A DNA stretch of 64,000 nt from Croceicoccus sediminis (lineage in GTDB: Bacteria > Pseudomonadota > Alphaproteobacteria > Sphingomonadales > Sphingomonadaceae): the NCBI RefSeq assembly GCF_007570835.1, contig NZ_SUNC01000001.1, positions 186,001-250,000 on the forward strand. Direction: 5' to 3'. Below, piece by piece: positions 23,105 to 33,423 of this stretch. The stretch's first letter is position 1, and every line of letters begins with the position of its first letter. The notes beneath the pieces are model-generated. The model worked only from the letters and a program-made list of their open reading frames with translations, was not told where the DNA came from and did no database searches. Made by a program: the position numbers and the translations under genes.

Positions 23105-25165
23105 ATGAGCGCGACGTTCGTCGTATCGCTCGTCCAGGCGCTGGCCGCGCTCGCGTGCCTTGCATCGGCCTATATGCTTTGGCGCGGACAGGCGGCTGCG
23201 CCGTCCCGCGCGCTGGTGATCGCGGGGCTCGGCACGGCGGCCGCACACATGCTGGCCAGCACGCCGGGCATTATCGATCCGGCCGGTATCTGGCTTGTCA
23301 CAGCGCTGCGCAATCTCGTCTGGCTTGCCCTGATTCGAGCTCTTTTCGCGGCCGACGGACGCCATGCAAGCCTGCGGCCCGTCGAACCCTTGCTGGTTGC
23401 GCTCGCGCTGGCCGAACTGCTTCAGGTTCCGCTGGCCGTGATGGCTGGCATCTTCTCCGATCCCGTCGCTTTTTCGTTGATGGCCAAGGTTTCGGCGATT
23501 TTCCACCTGCTCTTCGCGATCGGCATACTGGTTCTCGTCCACAACCTTTACGGCGGTGCCGGACCGCAGCAACGGCCGCGCATCAAGTGGATGGCAGGCG
23601 CGCTGGTCGTGGCCTGGGGCACGGAACTCAACGTCTTTGCAGCAAGCTACCTTTGGGGCGAATTGCCGGTGGCAATGGAACTGCTGCGCGCCTCGGCGTG
23701 GGCCGTGGCTGCGTTTTTCCTGTGGCTCGACGGGCGGCAGTCGGGCGCACGCGAATTTTCGCCATCGCGCACGGTGACGTTCCAGTCACTGTCCCTCATC
23801 GTCATCGCGCTCTATCTGTTCGCGCTGTTCACGATCGACGGCGCGGTGACCGGTGATGATCCGGGTCTCGGCATTGTCGGACGTTTTGGCGCGGTGGTTT
23901 TCGCCGTGGCAATCGGGGCGCTGCTCGCTTCGCGCAATTTGCGTGCCTGGCTGCGCGACATGATCGTGCGCAACCTGTTCCGGCATCGCTATGACTACCG
24001 CGAGGAATGGTTACGGCTTTCGGCGACGGTCGGCGCCAATTCCGCCCCGGCCGAACAACGCGCGGTCCAGGCCCTGGCCGATATCATGGACAGCCCCGGC
24101 GGCTTCCTGCTCTCCCCCGGGGACGAGGGGGCGTTCGAACTCAGCGCGCACTGGCATTGGCCAACGCTGGACGTTCCGGCCACTGGCCTGTCCGAGCCGC
24201 TGGCGCGCATCATCGGGCATGACGGCGCGGCCATCGAACTCGATGCGGTGCGCGGCGGCCACCAGCCTTTCGGCGGTCATCACTTGCCCGAATGGCTGTT
24301 GTCGACGGAACGGGCATGGCTGCTCGTGCCGCTTCAGGTCGATGGCCGGACGACGGGCGTGATCGTCCTTGCCCGCCCTGCCTATTCGCGCGCGCTGGAC
24401 TGGGAAGACCACGACTTGCTGCGTATCGTCGGGCAACAGCTTGCCGCCCATCTCAGCCAGAACCAGGCGCAAAAAGCGCTTTTGGAATCGGCCCGGTTCG
24501 AGGAATTCAATCGCCGCATGGCTTTCGTGATGCACGACATCAAGAACCTTGCCAGTCAGTTCGGCCTGCTGGTGTCGAATGCCGAACGCCATATCGAGAA
24601 ACCGGCCTTTCGTGCCGACATGCTGGTCACCTTGCGCAAGGCCACCGAGCGGCTCGAAAGCCTGTTGGGGCGGCTTTCCAGTTATGGCGCGAACGGGGTG
24701 GGTAAACCGGTGCCGGTCGCGCCGCTCGATGCGGTACATTCGGCGCTGAAGTCGGAGCTGGCCAGCGGCCTTGTGGAGATCGGCCACGGCGGCGGCGCGA
24801 CGATGCTGGGCGACCGGGAGGCGCTGGAGACCGTGCTCAAGCACCTGGTCCGTAATGCGATAGAGGCGAGCGAACCGGGCCAGAAGGTCGAGATTCATTT
24901 CCCCGGCACCGACCGCATGGCAGGTGTCGCCATCGTCGACAGCGGTAGCGGGATGACGCCGGAATTCCTTCGCGCCGGACTGTTCAAGCCGTTCGTTTCA
25001 ACCAAGAACAACGGCTTCGGCATCGGGGCATACGAAGCGCGCGAGCTGGTGCGCGCGATGGGCGGCAGGCTCGAGGTGGAATCGCGCGTCGGGGCCGGTT
25101 CGCGGTTCGTGATCTGGTTGCCGCGTGCGGCGGATCTGGCCGACGAAGACAGGAAGGTTGCGTAA
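23105..25165 (+). CDS. prsK: PrsK-type histidine kinase (exosortase/PEP-CTERM system)
   Basis: The 686-residue membrane kinase has about eight N-terminal transmembrane helices (to about residue 278), a GAF-like sensory region (about 300-450) and a kinase core. The phosphoacceptor is H477 in FVMHDIKNL, the family form of the H-box. The N-box LVRNAIEAS, G1 box DSGSGM and G2 box GFGIGAYEAREL complete the ATPase domain. This is the architecture of PrsK, which with PrsR controls exopolysaccharide and PEP-CTERM/exosortase genes through sigma-54. It ends one base before the prsR start codon. No exosortase or PEP-CTERM protein is in the window. Confidence 0.88.
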   Translation: MSATFVVSLVQALAALACLASAYMLWRGQAAAPSRALVIAGLGTAAAHMLASTPGIIDPAGIWLVTALRNLVWLALIRALFAADGRHASLRPVEPLLVALALAELLQVPLAVMAGIFSDPVAFSLMAKVSAIFHLLFAIGILVLVHNLYGGAGPQQRPRIKWMAGALVVAWGTELNVFAASYLWGELPVAMELLRASAWAVAAFFLWLDGRQSGAREFSPSRTVTFQSLSLIVIALYLFALFTIDGAVTGDDPGLGIVGRFGAVVFAVAIGALLASRNLRAWLRDMIVRNLFRHRYDYREEWLRLSATVGANSAPAEQRAVQALADIMDSPGGFLLSPGDEGAFELSAHWHWPTLDVPATGLSEPLARIIGHDGAAIELDAVRGGHQPFGGHHLPEWLLSTERAWLLVPLQVDGRTTGVIVLARPAYSRALDWEDHDLLRIVGQQLAAHLSQNQAQKALLESARFEEFNRRMAFVMHDIKNLASQFGLLVSNAERHIEKPAFRADMLVTLRKATERLESLLGRLSSYGANGVGKPVPVAPLDAVHSALKSELASGLVEIGHGGGATMLGDREALETVLKHLVRNAIEASEPGQKVEIHFPGTDRMAGVAIVDSGSGMTPEFLRAGLFKPFVSTKNNGFGIGAYEARELVRAMGGRLEVESRVGAGSRFVIWLPRAADLADEDRKVA

Positions 25166-25166
25166 G

Positions 25167-26543
<1,377 letters not shown>

Positions 26544-26549
26544 CCTGCC

Positions 26550-27611
26550 TCAATCGATGGTGGCGTTCGCCTCTTCGGGGTGTTTTTTCGAATAACGGAC
26601 CGACCACCACAGCGAGATGAGGATCAGCGTCGCGCCGACGAGGCCGGTGATGACTTCGGGGATGTGGAACTTGGCGGTCAGCAGCATGATCACGCCCAGC
26701 ACGATGATCGCCCAGAACGCGCCGTGTTCGAGATAGCGATACTGCGCCAGCGTGCCAGCGCGCACGAGGTGGATCGTCATTGAACGCACGAACATCGCAC
26801 CGATCGACAGGCCAAGCGCGATAATCAGCATGTTGTTGGTGAGCGCGAAGGCACCGATCACGCCGTCGAAAGAGAAGCTGGCGTCCAGCACTTCGAGGTA
26901 AAGGAACCCGCCAAGACCGGACCGCGCCGCGCCTTCGGCTGCCTTGTTGTCGGCCATGTCGAGCAGGGTGCCGATGGCCTCGACCGCGATGTATGTCACG
27001 ATGCCCAGCATGCCGGCGGTCACGAAGGTCAGCGCCTCTTCGTCGGGCAGCAGCAGCGAAATACCGTAAAGGCCAAGCACGAGGATGGCGATTTCCGCCG
27101 CCTTGATGTTCGAGACCTTGGCGAGAAACGCCTCGATCTTGCGAATCCAGTGGATGTCCTTTTCGCCGTCGAAAAAGAAGTTGAGCCCCACCATGGTCAG
27201 GAACGCGCCGCCGAAACCCGCAATTCCGGTATGGGCCGACGACACGATCTCCTCGTAACGCTTGGGCTCGTTCAGGGACAGGTGGATCGCCTCGATCGGG
27301 TTCAGATTGGCCGCGATGCCGACGATGGCGAGCGGGAACACGATGCGCATGCCGAAGACGGCAATGGCGATACCCCACGTCAGGAAGCGCTGCTGCCATT
27401 TGGGCGGCATGTCCTTGAGCACGGTCGCGTTGACGACCGCGTTGTCGAAGCTGAGCGATACCTCAAGGATCGACAGGACCACCACGATCCACAGGACGTT
27501 GAATACGCCTGTGATCCCGTCACCTTGCGAAATGCCCAGCCAGACGGCGAGGGCAAGGCAGATGAACGTGAAAATGAACGAGCCTTTGTAATGGGCAAGG
27601 AGCGTCTTCAA
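26550..27611 (-). CDS. DUF475 (TerC-like) integral membrane protein
   Basis: The 353-residue membrane protein has about nine hydrophobic segments. Acidic transmembrane motifs EVSLSFDNAVVNA and EVLDASFSFDGVIGAFA identify the DUF475/TerC-related group, in which paired Asp residues within helices are thought to bind metal ions. TerC relatives take part in tellurite resistance and Mn export; this family's role is not established. It converges on prsR with only 6 bases between stops. It follows panB on the same strand after 67 bases, so co-transcription is possible. Confidence 0.82.
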   Translation of the reverse strand: MKTLLAHYKGSFIFTFICLALAVWLGISQGDGITGVFNVLWIVVVLSILEVSLSFDNAVVNATVLKDMPPKWQQRFLTWGIAIAVFGMRIVFPLAIVGIAANLNPIEAIHLSLNEPKRYEEIVSSAHTGIAGFGGAFLTMVGLNFFFDGEKDIHWIRKIEAFLAKVSNIKAAEIAILVLGLYGISLLLPDEEALTFVTAGMLGIVTYIAVEAIGTLLDMADNKAAEGAARSGLGGFLYLEVLDASFSFDGVIGAFALTNNMLIIALGLSIGAMFVRSMTIHLVRAGTLAQYRYLEHGAFWAIIVLGVIMLLTAKFHIPEVITGLVGATLILISLWWSVRYSKKHPEEANATID

Positions 27612-27678
27612 GGTAGGGGGATCCAGTCAGGACAGAGGCGCGGGTTTGTGAGGGCGAACGATCCGGGGGCGGATTAGT

Positions 27679-28554
27679 TCAATCCTTCTTGGCGGGATAG
27701 ACTTGTGCTTCGCCCGGGAAAGTCCGGTCGCGGACTTCCCTGGCGTAAGTCGCGGCCGTTTCGGAGATGACGGCGGCGATGTCGTTGTATTTCTTCACGA
27801 AACGGGGGACGCGTTCGAACATGCCCAGCATGTCTTCGGTGACGAGGACCTGCCCGTCGCACTTTTCCGATGCGCCGATGCCGATGGTGGGGATGGAGAC
27901 TTGCTCGGTCAGGCGAATGGCGATGTCTTCGACCACACCTTCGATCACGACGGCGAAAGCACCTGCTTCTTCCACGGCCTTGCCGTCGGCCACGATTTTG
28001 GCTTCTTCGGCATCGCTGCGTCCGCGCGCCATGTAACCGCCCAACGCGTTCACCGCCTGCGGGGTCAGGCCCACGTGGGCCATGACCGGAATACCGCGCT
28101 GTGACAGGAAGCGGATTGTTTCCGCCATGGCCTGGCCGCCTTCAAGTTTCACTGCCGCCGCGCCGGTTTCGGCCAGGATTCGGCTTGCGCTTTCGAAAGC
28201 CTGCTGCGGCGATGCCTCGTAGCTGCCGAAGGGCATGTCGACCACGACGACCGAATGATACGACCCACGAACGACCGCGGCCCCGTGGGCGACCATCATG
28301 TCGAGCGTGACGGGTAGGGTCGAGGGCAGGCCGTAAATCACCTGTCCCAGCGAATCCCCCACCAGCAGCATGTCGCAATGCGGGTCGAGCAACTGGGCCT
28401 GACGCGCGGTATAGGCGGTCAGCATGACGAGGGGTTCTTCGGTCACGCCATCCACCTTGCGGCGCATGATCTTCGGCACCGTCAGGCGCTTCATCGGGGC
28501 GGGAGTCGGGTTGGCCCGGCTGGTCGAAGTGTCGAGTTGGAAAGTCGTGGACAT
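27679..28554 (-). CDS. panB: 3-methyl-2-oxobutanoate hydroxymethyltransferase
   Basis: The 291-residue enzyme carries PanB signatures LVGDSLGQVIYG, VVVDMPFGSY, KLEGGQAMAET and GIPVMAHVGLTPQ, with the Mg-binding D/E residues intact. It transfers a hydroxymethyl group from methylene-tetrahydrofolate to ketoisovalerate, the first step of pantothenate synthesis. The frame extends 74 codons upstream of my start (ATG 28554), but that part runs into the divergent transporter's upstream region and is not PanB-like. panC is not adjacent. Confidence 0.92.
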   Translation of the reverse strand: MSTTFQLDTSTSRANPTPAPMKRLTVPKIMRRKVDGVTEEPLVMLTAYTARQAQLLDPHCDMLLVGDSLGQVIYGLPSTLPVTLDMMVAHGAAVVRGSYHSVVVVDMPFGSYEASPQQAFESASRILAETGAAAVKLEGGQAMAETIRFLSQRGIPVMAHVGLTPQAVNALGGYMARGRSDAEEAKIVADGKAVEEAGAFAVVIEGVVEDIAIRLTEQVSIPTIGIGASEKCDGQVLVTEDMLGMFERVPRFVKKYNDIAAVISETAATYAREVRDRTFPGEAQVYPAKKD

Positions 28555-28681
28555 GCCGATGCTTTTAGCGAAGCTGGTCAAAGTCGCAAACCACGCCTCG
28601 ACGCGGGCTTCATTTAGTTGCAGAACGCGCCAAACCGGTTTCGACCGAGACAAAATGAAAGCAAGGGCAGGGAAGACACGC

Positions 28682-30088
28682 ATGGCTGCAGCAGGCGGAG
28701 CAACGGGGCGCGAGGGATGGTCGTCGAAGACCGGGTTCGTGCTGGCGGCGATCGGGTCTGCGGTCGGGCTGGGCAATCTCTGGCGTTTCCCGGCAGAGGC
28801 GGGTGCGAACGGCGGCGGGGCCTTCGTCCTGTTCTACATCTTCTGCGTACTGCTTATCGGTTTGCCGGTTCTCCTGTCCGAAACGCTGATTGGCCGCCAC
28901 GGCCAGTCGTCTGCGACGTTGAGCGCGCGCAAGCTGGCGGTGGAATCCGGCGCCTCGCCCTATTGGGAAGCGGTTGCGGGCATCGGTGTCCTTGCCGCGT
29001 TCCTAATCGTCAGCTTCTACTGCGTGGTCGGGGGCTGGGTGCTCTATTACGTCTGGCAGTTCATCGCCGATCTCATGGCATCGGGCGTTACCGGCGGGGC
29101 ATTCGATGGCGTCGAGGTCGATACGATCCGCGCGTTCTTCCCCGACCTCCTGGCAAGTCCGGGGCTTACCGTTGGACTTACCCTCCTGTTCCTTGCCGTC
29201 ACGGGCTTCTTCGTCGTGCGCGGGGTTACGGGCGGGATTGAGGTCATGGCCGTGTGGCTGATGCCGGTTTTCTTTGTCCTGCTGGTCGCGATCACGGTCT
29301 ATGGCGCGTTCGGCGGAGCGTTTGGACAGGCGATGGACTTCCTCTTCACGTTCGAGCCGGAGAAGCTGACCGGCGATGTCATGCTGGCCGCGGTGGGGCA
29401 GGCGTTCTTCTCGCTCTCGCTGGGTGTTGCGGGGATGGTGACTTACGGCTCCTACGTCGGGCGTGACGTGAACCTTGCCGGTACGTCCACGATTATCGCG
29501 GCGGCCGATACCTCGGTGGCCCTGATCGCGGGTGTGTGCATATTTCCGATCGTCTTTGCCGCAGGGCTGGCTGTCGATGGCGGGCCGGGGCTGATGTTCC
29601 AGACGATCCCGGTCGCATTTCAGGCGATCCCCGGCGGGACGATCGTGGGCCTGCTGTTTTTCCTGATGGTAACCGTCGCGGCGCTGACCAGCTCGGTCGC
29701 ACTGCTGGAAGTGCCGACCTCATGGGCGATGGAGAAGTTCAAGGCTTCGCGCCGAACCTGTGCGCTGGGCGTGATTTCGGCAGCGGGCGCACTTGGCACG
29801 CTGGCGGCGCTATCGTTCAATGCGATGGCCGATTTCCATGTGCTGGGCTTTATCCCGCTGTTCGAAGGGCAGGGCATGTTCGACGTGCTGGACGGCGTGA
29901 CGTCGAAGCTGTTCATGCCGATCGGCGCGATCCTGGTCTGCATCCTTGTCGGCTGGGTCGCCGATGCCCGGCTGGTCGATTCCGAAAATGGCCTGGACGG
30001 CGCATTGCATGTGTTCTGGCGCTTTCTCGTGCGCTGGGCCTGCCCGATCGTGCTGGCCGCTATCCTATTCGTGGGGCTGACCGCCTAG
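28682..30088 (+). CDS. Sodium-dependent transporter, NSS (SNF) family
   Basis: The 468-residue protein has about twelve transmembrane helices and the NSS helix-1 signature GSAVGLGNLWRFPAEAGANG. It should couple sodium to uptake of an amino acid or similar solute. ATG 28682 is chosen because AGGGAAG lies 8-14 bases before it; ATG 28655 and the longer frame from 28424 lack good sites. It is divergent from panB and ends in a strong terminator. Confidence 0.9.
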   Translation: MAAAGGATGREGWSSKTGFVLAAIGSAVGLGNLWRFPAEAGANGGGAFVLFYIFCVLLIGLPVLLSETLIGRHGQSSATLSARKLAVESGASPYWEAVAGIGVLAAFLIVSFYCVVGGWVLYYVWQFIADLMASGVTGGAFDGVEVDTIRAFFPDLLASPGLTVGLTLLFLAVTGFFVVRGVTGGIEVMAVWLMPVFFVLLVAITVYGAFGGAFGQAMDFLFTFEPEKLTGDVMLAAVGQAFFSLSLGVAGMVTYGSYVGRDVNLAGTSTIIAAADTSVALIAGVCIFPIVFAAGLAVDGGPGLMFQTIPVAFQAIPGGTIVGLLFFLMVTVAALTSSVALLEVPTSWAMEKFKASRRTCALGVISAAGALGTLAALSFNAMADFHVLGFIPLFEGQGMFDVLDGVTSKLFMPIGAILVCILVGWVADARLVDSENGLDGALHVFWRFLVRWACPIVLAAILFVGLTA

Positions 30089-30117
30089 GCTGGCATCAGC
30101 AAGAGCATCCGCCAAAG

Positions 30118-30148
30118 AAAAGGCCGCCCGGTGAGGGGCGGCCTTTTT
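30118..30148. terminator. Bidirectional rho-independent terminator
   Basis: GGCCGCCC pairs with GGGCGGCC around a short loop, flanked by AAAA on the left and TTTTT on the right, so it can terminate both the plus-strand transporter and the convergent minus-strand stress gene. Confidence 0.85.
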
Positions 30149-30166
30149 GGTTATGGGGTTTGGGGG

Positions 30167-30652
30167 TCAGAGCGCGGTTTCGACCTGTCCGCCCTTCACA
30201 TCGTCGGTGACGTCCATGCCAAGCAGCATCTTGCCGACGGAAAGCAGGCTCATATCGCCGGACCAAATCGAGGCGTCGCCAAGGTCCATCCGCATCAGCA
30301 GAAGGCGCGGGTCGTTCTTGCCTTCGGGAAACCAAGCTTCGACCGTGTTGTCCCACTGCTTGTCGAGGCGTTCCCTGCTCGTCTCCTCGGTCAGTACGCC
30401 GTGGAAGCGGGCGAAGACTTCGTGTCCCTTCGATGCGAACGTGGCGGTTGCCGGGCCCATCTTGGCAAAGCGGTTGTCGCGATAGGTGAAGAACCAGATC
30501 GTGCTGTTCGCATCCTTGTCGAGCTGCGCGGTCATCGGGGCGGCGCTGTCGGGATCGGCGTCGAGCTGGAGCATGACGAAGGGCGAATCGGAAAGTTCTT
30601 CCCAGAACTCGTGCTTCATTTTTTCGGGATCGGGGTGCTTGTCATATTTCAT
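30167..30652 (-). CDS. General stress protein 26-like, pyridoxamine oxidase-type flavin-binding protein
   Basis: The 161-residue protein has the split-barrel fold of the FMN-binding PPOX/general stress 26 group: PFVMLQLDADP, then STIWFFTYRDNRFAKM and VFARFHGVLTEE. These proteins bind flavins and are induced by general stress; their reaction is poorly defined. The start ATG 30652 has AAAGGA upstream. The frame continues far upstream antisense to imuA, which is an artefact of GC-rich sequence. A sigma-EcfG-type promoter lies just upstream, fitting a stress role. Confidence 0.85.
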   Translation of the reverse strand: MKYDKHPDPEKMKHEFWEELSDSPFVMLQLDADPDSAAPMTAQLDKDANSTIWFFTYRDNRFAKMGPATATFASKGHEVFARFHGVLTEETSRERLDKQWDNTVEAWFPEGKNDPRLLLMRMDLGDASIWSGDMSLLSVGKMLLGMDVTDDVKGGQVETAL

Positions 30653-30679
30653 TGCGAATCCTTTCTCTTTTGCCTCACC

Positions 30680-30704
30680 AACGGATGGGACGGACCTGCG
30701 TTCC
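30680..30704 (-). promoter_or_regulatory. Sigma-EcfG (general stress) promoter
   Basis: Read on the minus strand, GGAAC (30704-30700), 16 bases and CGTT (30683-30680) match the GGAAC-N16/17-cGTT consensus of the alphaproteobacterial general-stress sigma factor exactly. It lies 27 bases before the start of the stress protein gene. Confidence 0.75.
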
Positions 30705-30764
30705 GAGAGGCGGGCCGACATCTTTCCCCGGCGCGACGAAGCGTGGGCATGGACTGCGCATTGG

Positions 30765-30779
30765 GAACATAATAAGAAC
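30765..30779 (+). promoter_or_regulatory. LexA box upstream of imuA
   Basis: GAAC-ATAATAA-GAAC fits the alphaproteobacterial LexA operator (GAAC-N7-GAAC, equal to GTTC-N7-GTTC on the other strand). It ends 26 bases before the imuA start, within the expected promoter zone. Confidence 0.85.
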
Positions 30780-30805
30780 AAAGATCGTTCCACACGGGAT
30801 TCGCC

Positions 30806-31684
30806 ATGACCGATTCGGCCGCTCTTTCCCGCGGCGGTGACGGACCTTCCGATGCGCTTCGGGCCGATACGGCCCAGGGCTTGCCGGAAGGACTGTTTCC
30901 GGCCGCCCGCCTCGCTCCCGCCCGCTGGCTGGGGGATGGTGCAGGCGCGTCTGCGAAACCTGCTGCCGATGACTGGAGCCCGGCTTCCCCCTTTCGCGGG
31001 GCGGGCGACATCTTTGCCCATGCGCACGAAGGCACAGGCGCTGCGCTGGCCATCGCACTGGCCGAAGGCGCGCCGCGTATCGGCCCGGCGCGCGACGTTC
31101 CTGCTCAATGCAGCGATGAACGCCCTTTCCTGTGGGTGCAGGACAAGGCCGCGCGCAAGGCAGGCGGCAGGCCCTATCTGCCCGGACTGCCGCGCGATCT
31201 GCGCCACCGGCTGGTCCATGTCTGTGCCGATAGCCCCGCCGACCTGCTCTTCGCGCTGGAAGAAGGCATCCGGTGCCGTGACCTCGCCTTCGTGATCGGA
31301 GAGATCGCCGGCAATCCCAGGGAACTGGACTTCACCGCCTCGCGCCGACTGGTGCTGGCCGCCGAAAGGCATGGCGTGCCGCTCTGGCTCGTAAGGCTCG
31401 ATGCACGGCGCGATCTGGGCGCGGCGCGGATGCGATGGGACGCAGTGGCCGCGCCGTCGGGCCGGTCGCGGTGGAACCCGCAGGCCCCCGGCGCCCCGCG
31501 CTGGAAGGCGGACCTGTTCCGCGCGCGCGGGGTCCGGCCGGGGCCATGGTGGATCAGCAGGGAGGAAGAGGCCGATGGGCGAAGTCGCCTTGAAGCCGCC
31601 CGCGTCGCCGCCGCGCCGGGTGCTGGCGATCTGGCTGGCCCGGCTGGCGATCGATCGCTGGCGGCGCGCGCGTCCGGCACCTGA
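30806..31684 (+). CDS. imuA: ImuA-family mutasome accessory protein
   Basis: The 292-residue, Ala/Arg-rich protein is placed as ImuA by position directly before imuB and behind a LexA box, and by core segments typical of the family (LVHVCADSPADLLFALEEGI, RRLVLAAERHGVPLWLVRLDA). ImuA is a RecA-related accessory factor needed with ImuB and DnaE2 for translesion synthesis in bacteria lacking UmuDC. The last 110 bases are shared with imuB in another frame. Confidence 0.8.
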   Translation: MTDSAALSRGGDGPSDALRADTAQGLPEGLFPAARLAPARWLGDGAGASAKPAADDWSPASPFRGAGDIFAHAHEGTGAALAIALAEGAPRIGPARDVPAQCSDERPFLWVQDKAARKAGGRPYLPGLPRDLRHRLVHVCADSPADLLFALEEGIRCRDLAFVIGEIAGNPRELDFTASRRLVLAAERHGVPLWLVRLDARRDLGAARMRWDAVAAPSGRSRWNPQAPGAPRWKADLFRARGVRPGPWWISREEEADGRSRLEAARVAAAPGAGDLAGPAGDRSLAARASGT

Positions 31685-33176
31685 CGGGCGCCTGCTGGCG
31701 GGTGGAGAGGGCGAGGACGCCGCACCCGTCGCGCTGATCCGCGAAACCGCGCACGGGCCGCGCATCGCCGCCGTCAACGCCGCTGCCGCCGCCGCTGGCG
31801 TGCGAGCCGAAACGATGCTGGCCGACGCGCGCGCGGTCTGTCCCGGCGTCGTGACCCATCCTGCCGATCCGGCGGGCGATCTCGCGTTCCTGGAAAAGAT
31901 GGCGGTCTGGGCCCAGCGCTGGGGCCCGTGGAGCGCGATGGACCCGCCCGACGGACTGATCGTCGATGTGACGGGCGCGGCCCATCTTTTCGGTGGAGAG
32001 CGCCGCCTGCTGGCCGATGCCGAGACTATGCTCAACAGTCGCGGGCTGACCGCGCGTGTCGCCATTGCGCCGACGGCGGGGGCTGCCTGGGCGCTGGCGC
32101 ATCATGGCCCGCCCGGCGCGATCCTTGCCGCCGATGACGACATTGCCGAACGGCTTGCACCCTTGCCGATGGCGGCCCTGCGGCTTGATGCCGATGTCCT
32201 GCTGGTGCTGCGCCGCCTCGGGCTGAAGCGGCTCGGCGACATCTCCGGCATCGGGCGCGATGCGCTGTCCCGCCGGTTTCGCAACAGGCGCACGCCTGCG
32301 GCCAATCCGCTGCTGCGGCATGACCAGCTTGTCGGCCGCGTGCCCGAACCGTTGCTGCCTGTCATCGCGGAACATCCGGCCATGGTGCAGCACCGGTTGA
32401 TGGAGCCGATCCGGCACTTGTCGCTACTGGAAATCGTGCTGGGCGATCTGGCCGCTGCGATGGTGCGCGAACTCGAAGGACGGGGGCAGGGCGCGCGCCG
32501 GCTCGACCTTGCGTGCTGGCGCGTCGATGGCGAAGTCGCCTGCCGCCGCCTCGAACTTGCCGCCGCCAGCCGTGATCCGGCGCATATCTGCCGCCTCTTC
32601 ACCGAAAAGCTGCAGGACCTGGAGGCCGGTTTCGGGTTCGAGATGGTGCGCCTTACCGCGACCTGGGCCGAACCGCTTGATCTTGCGCAATGCCGCCTGG
32701 GCGAGGAGAAGGGCGAGCAGGGGACCAGTCTTGCAGCCTGCATCGACCGGCTGAACACGCGGCTTGGTGCCGATGCGGTACGCAGGCCCGTGCCCCATGC
32801 CAGCCACCTGCCTGAACGCGCCCAACGCTGGCAGGCCCCGCTGGACCCGCTACCTGCCTCGCAGGAGGAGATGCGCTTTCACCAGCGCCCGCTGAAATTG
32901 CTGGATCGGGCCGAGACGATCGAAGTGCTCTATGCCACGCCCGACGGGCTGCCCCGCCGGTTCCGCTGGCGCGGGACATTGCACGAAGTCGCCAGGGCAG
33001 AGGGGCCGGAACGCATCGCGCCGGAATGGTGGCGCGAGAAAGGGGGCACGCGTCTTCGCGACTATTACCGGATCGAGGACGGGGAAGGGCGCCGATACTG
33101 GGTCTATCGCGCGGGGCTGGCCGGGGACGGGCGCGGCGGATTGCCGCAGTGGTTCCTGCACGGATTGTTTGCGTGA
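31575..33176 (+). CDS. imuB: ImuB, catalytically inactive Y-family polymerase homologue
   Basis: The 533-residue protein starts at ATG 31575 behind GGAGGAAGAG, inside imuA. The Y-family fold is recognisable, but where active enzymes have an acidic SIDE-type motif it reads GLIVDVTGAAHLFGGE (around residue 131), as expected for inactive ImuB. The little-finger and C-terminal region carries the RLRDYYRIEDGEGRRYWVYR stretch near the end. ImuB links DnaE2 to the sliding clamp during SOS mutagenesis. dnaE2 is not next to it but about 4 kb downstream. Confidence 0.9.
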   Translation: MGEVALKPPASPPRRVLAIWLARLAIDRWRRARPAPDGRLLAGGEGEDAAPVALIRETAHGPRIAAVNAAAAAAGVRAETMLADARAVCPGVVTHPADPAGDLAFLEKMAVWAQRWGPWSAMDPPDGLIVDVTGAAHLFGGERRLLADAETMLNSRGLTARVAIAPTAGAAWALAHHGPPGAILAADDDIAERLAPLPMAALRLDADVLLVLRRLGLKRLGDISGIGRDALSRRFRNRRTPAANPLLRHDQLVGRVPEPLLPVIAEHPAMVQHRLMEPIRHLSLLEIVLGDLAAAMVRELEGRGQGARRLDLACWRVDGEVACRRLELAAASRDPAHICRLFTEKLQDLEAGFGFEMVRLTATWAEPLDLAQCRLGEEKGEQGTSLAACIDRLNTRLGADAVRRPVPHASHLPERAQRWQAPLDPLPASQEEMRFHQRPLKLLDRAETIEVLYATPDGLPRRFRWRGTLHEVARAEGPERIAPEWWREKGGTRLRDYYRIEDGEGRRYWVYRAGLAGDGRGGLPQWFLHGLFA

Positions 33177-33191
33177 AGCGGACAGAGAAAA

Positions 33192-33240
33192 GGGGTGATG
33201 TGCATGAAGCCCATCACCCCCACACGGAGGCCGTCCGTGT
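33192..33240 (+). terminator. Tandem hairpins after imuB
   Basis: Two adjacent stem-loops follow the imuB stop: GGGGTGATG with CATCACCCC (33192-33220) and ACACGGA with TCCGTGT (33222-33240). A T-rich run follows only loosely (TATCTCTATAAA). They probably end imuAB transcription before the convergent hydrolase gene. The rest of the 247-base gap (33241-33394) shows nothing recognisable. Confidence 0.55.
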
Positions 33241-33394
33241 ATCAGTATCTCTATAAAAAATGCGAACGGCATTGCCGCATTCGGTGCGGTTGCTCGCTCT
33301 GGCGAATCCGGTTCGCCTCTTGCCGCGGACTATGGCCCAGAAATGGTTAACAACCAAGAAAAAACGGCAGATTTCCTAGGCTTCCGGCAAAAGA

Positions 33395-33414
33395 AAGCGG
33401 GCCGAGGCCCGCTT
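33395..33414 (-). terminator. Terminator of the minus-strand hydrolase gene
   Basis: AAGCGGGCC pairs with GGCCCGCTT around a very tight turn. Read on the minus strand it is followed by TCTTTT, a good rho-independent terminator for the hydrolase gene ending at 33424. Confidence 0.75.
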
Positions 33415-33423
33415 CTGTTAGAA

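Noticed and set aside
30167-32065. 632-codon minus-strand open frame spanning the stress protein and antisense of imuA/imuB
   Set aside because: Only the last 161 codons look like a protein; the rest is Arg/Ala/Pro-rich and antisense to well-supported genes.
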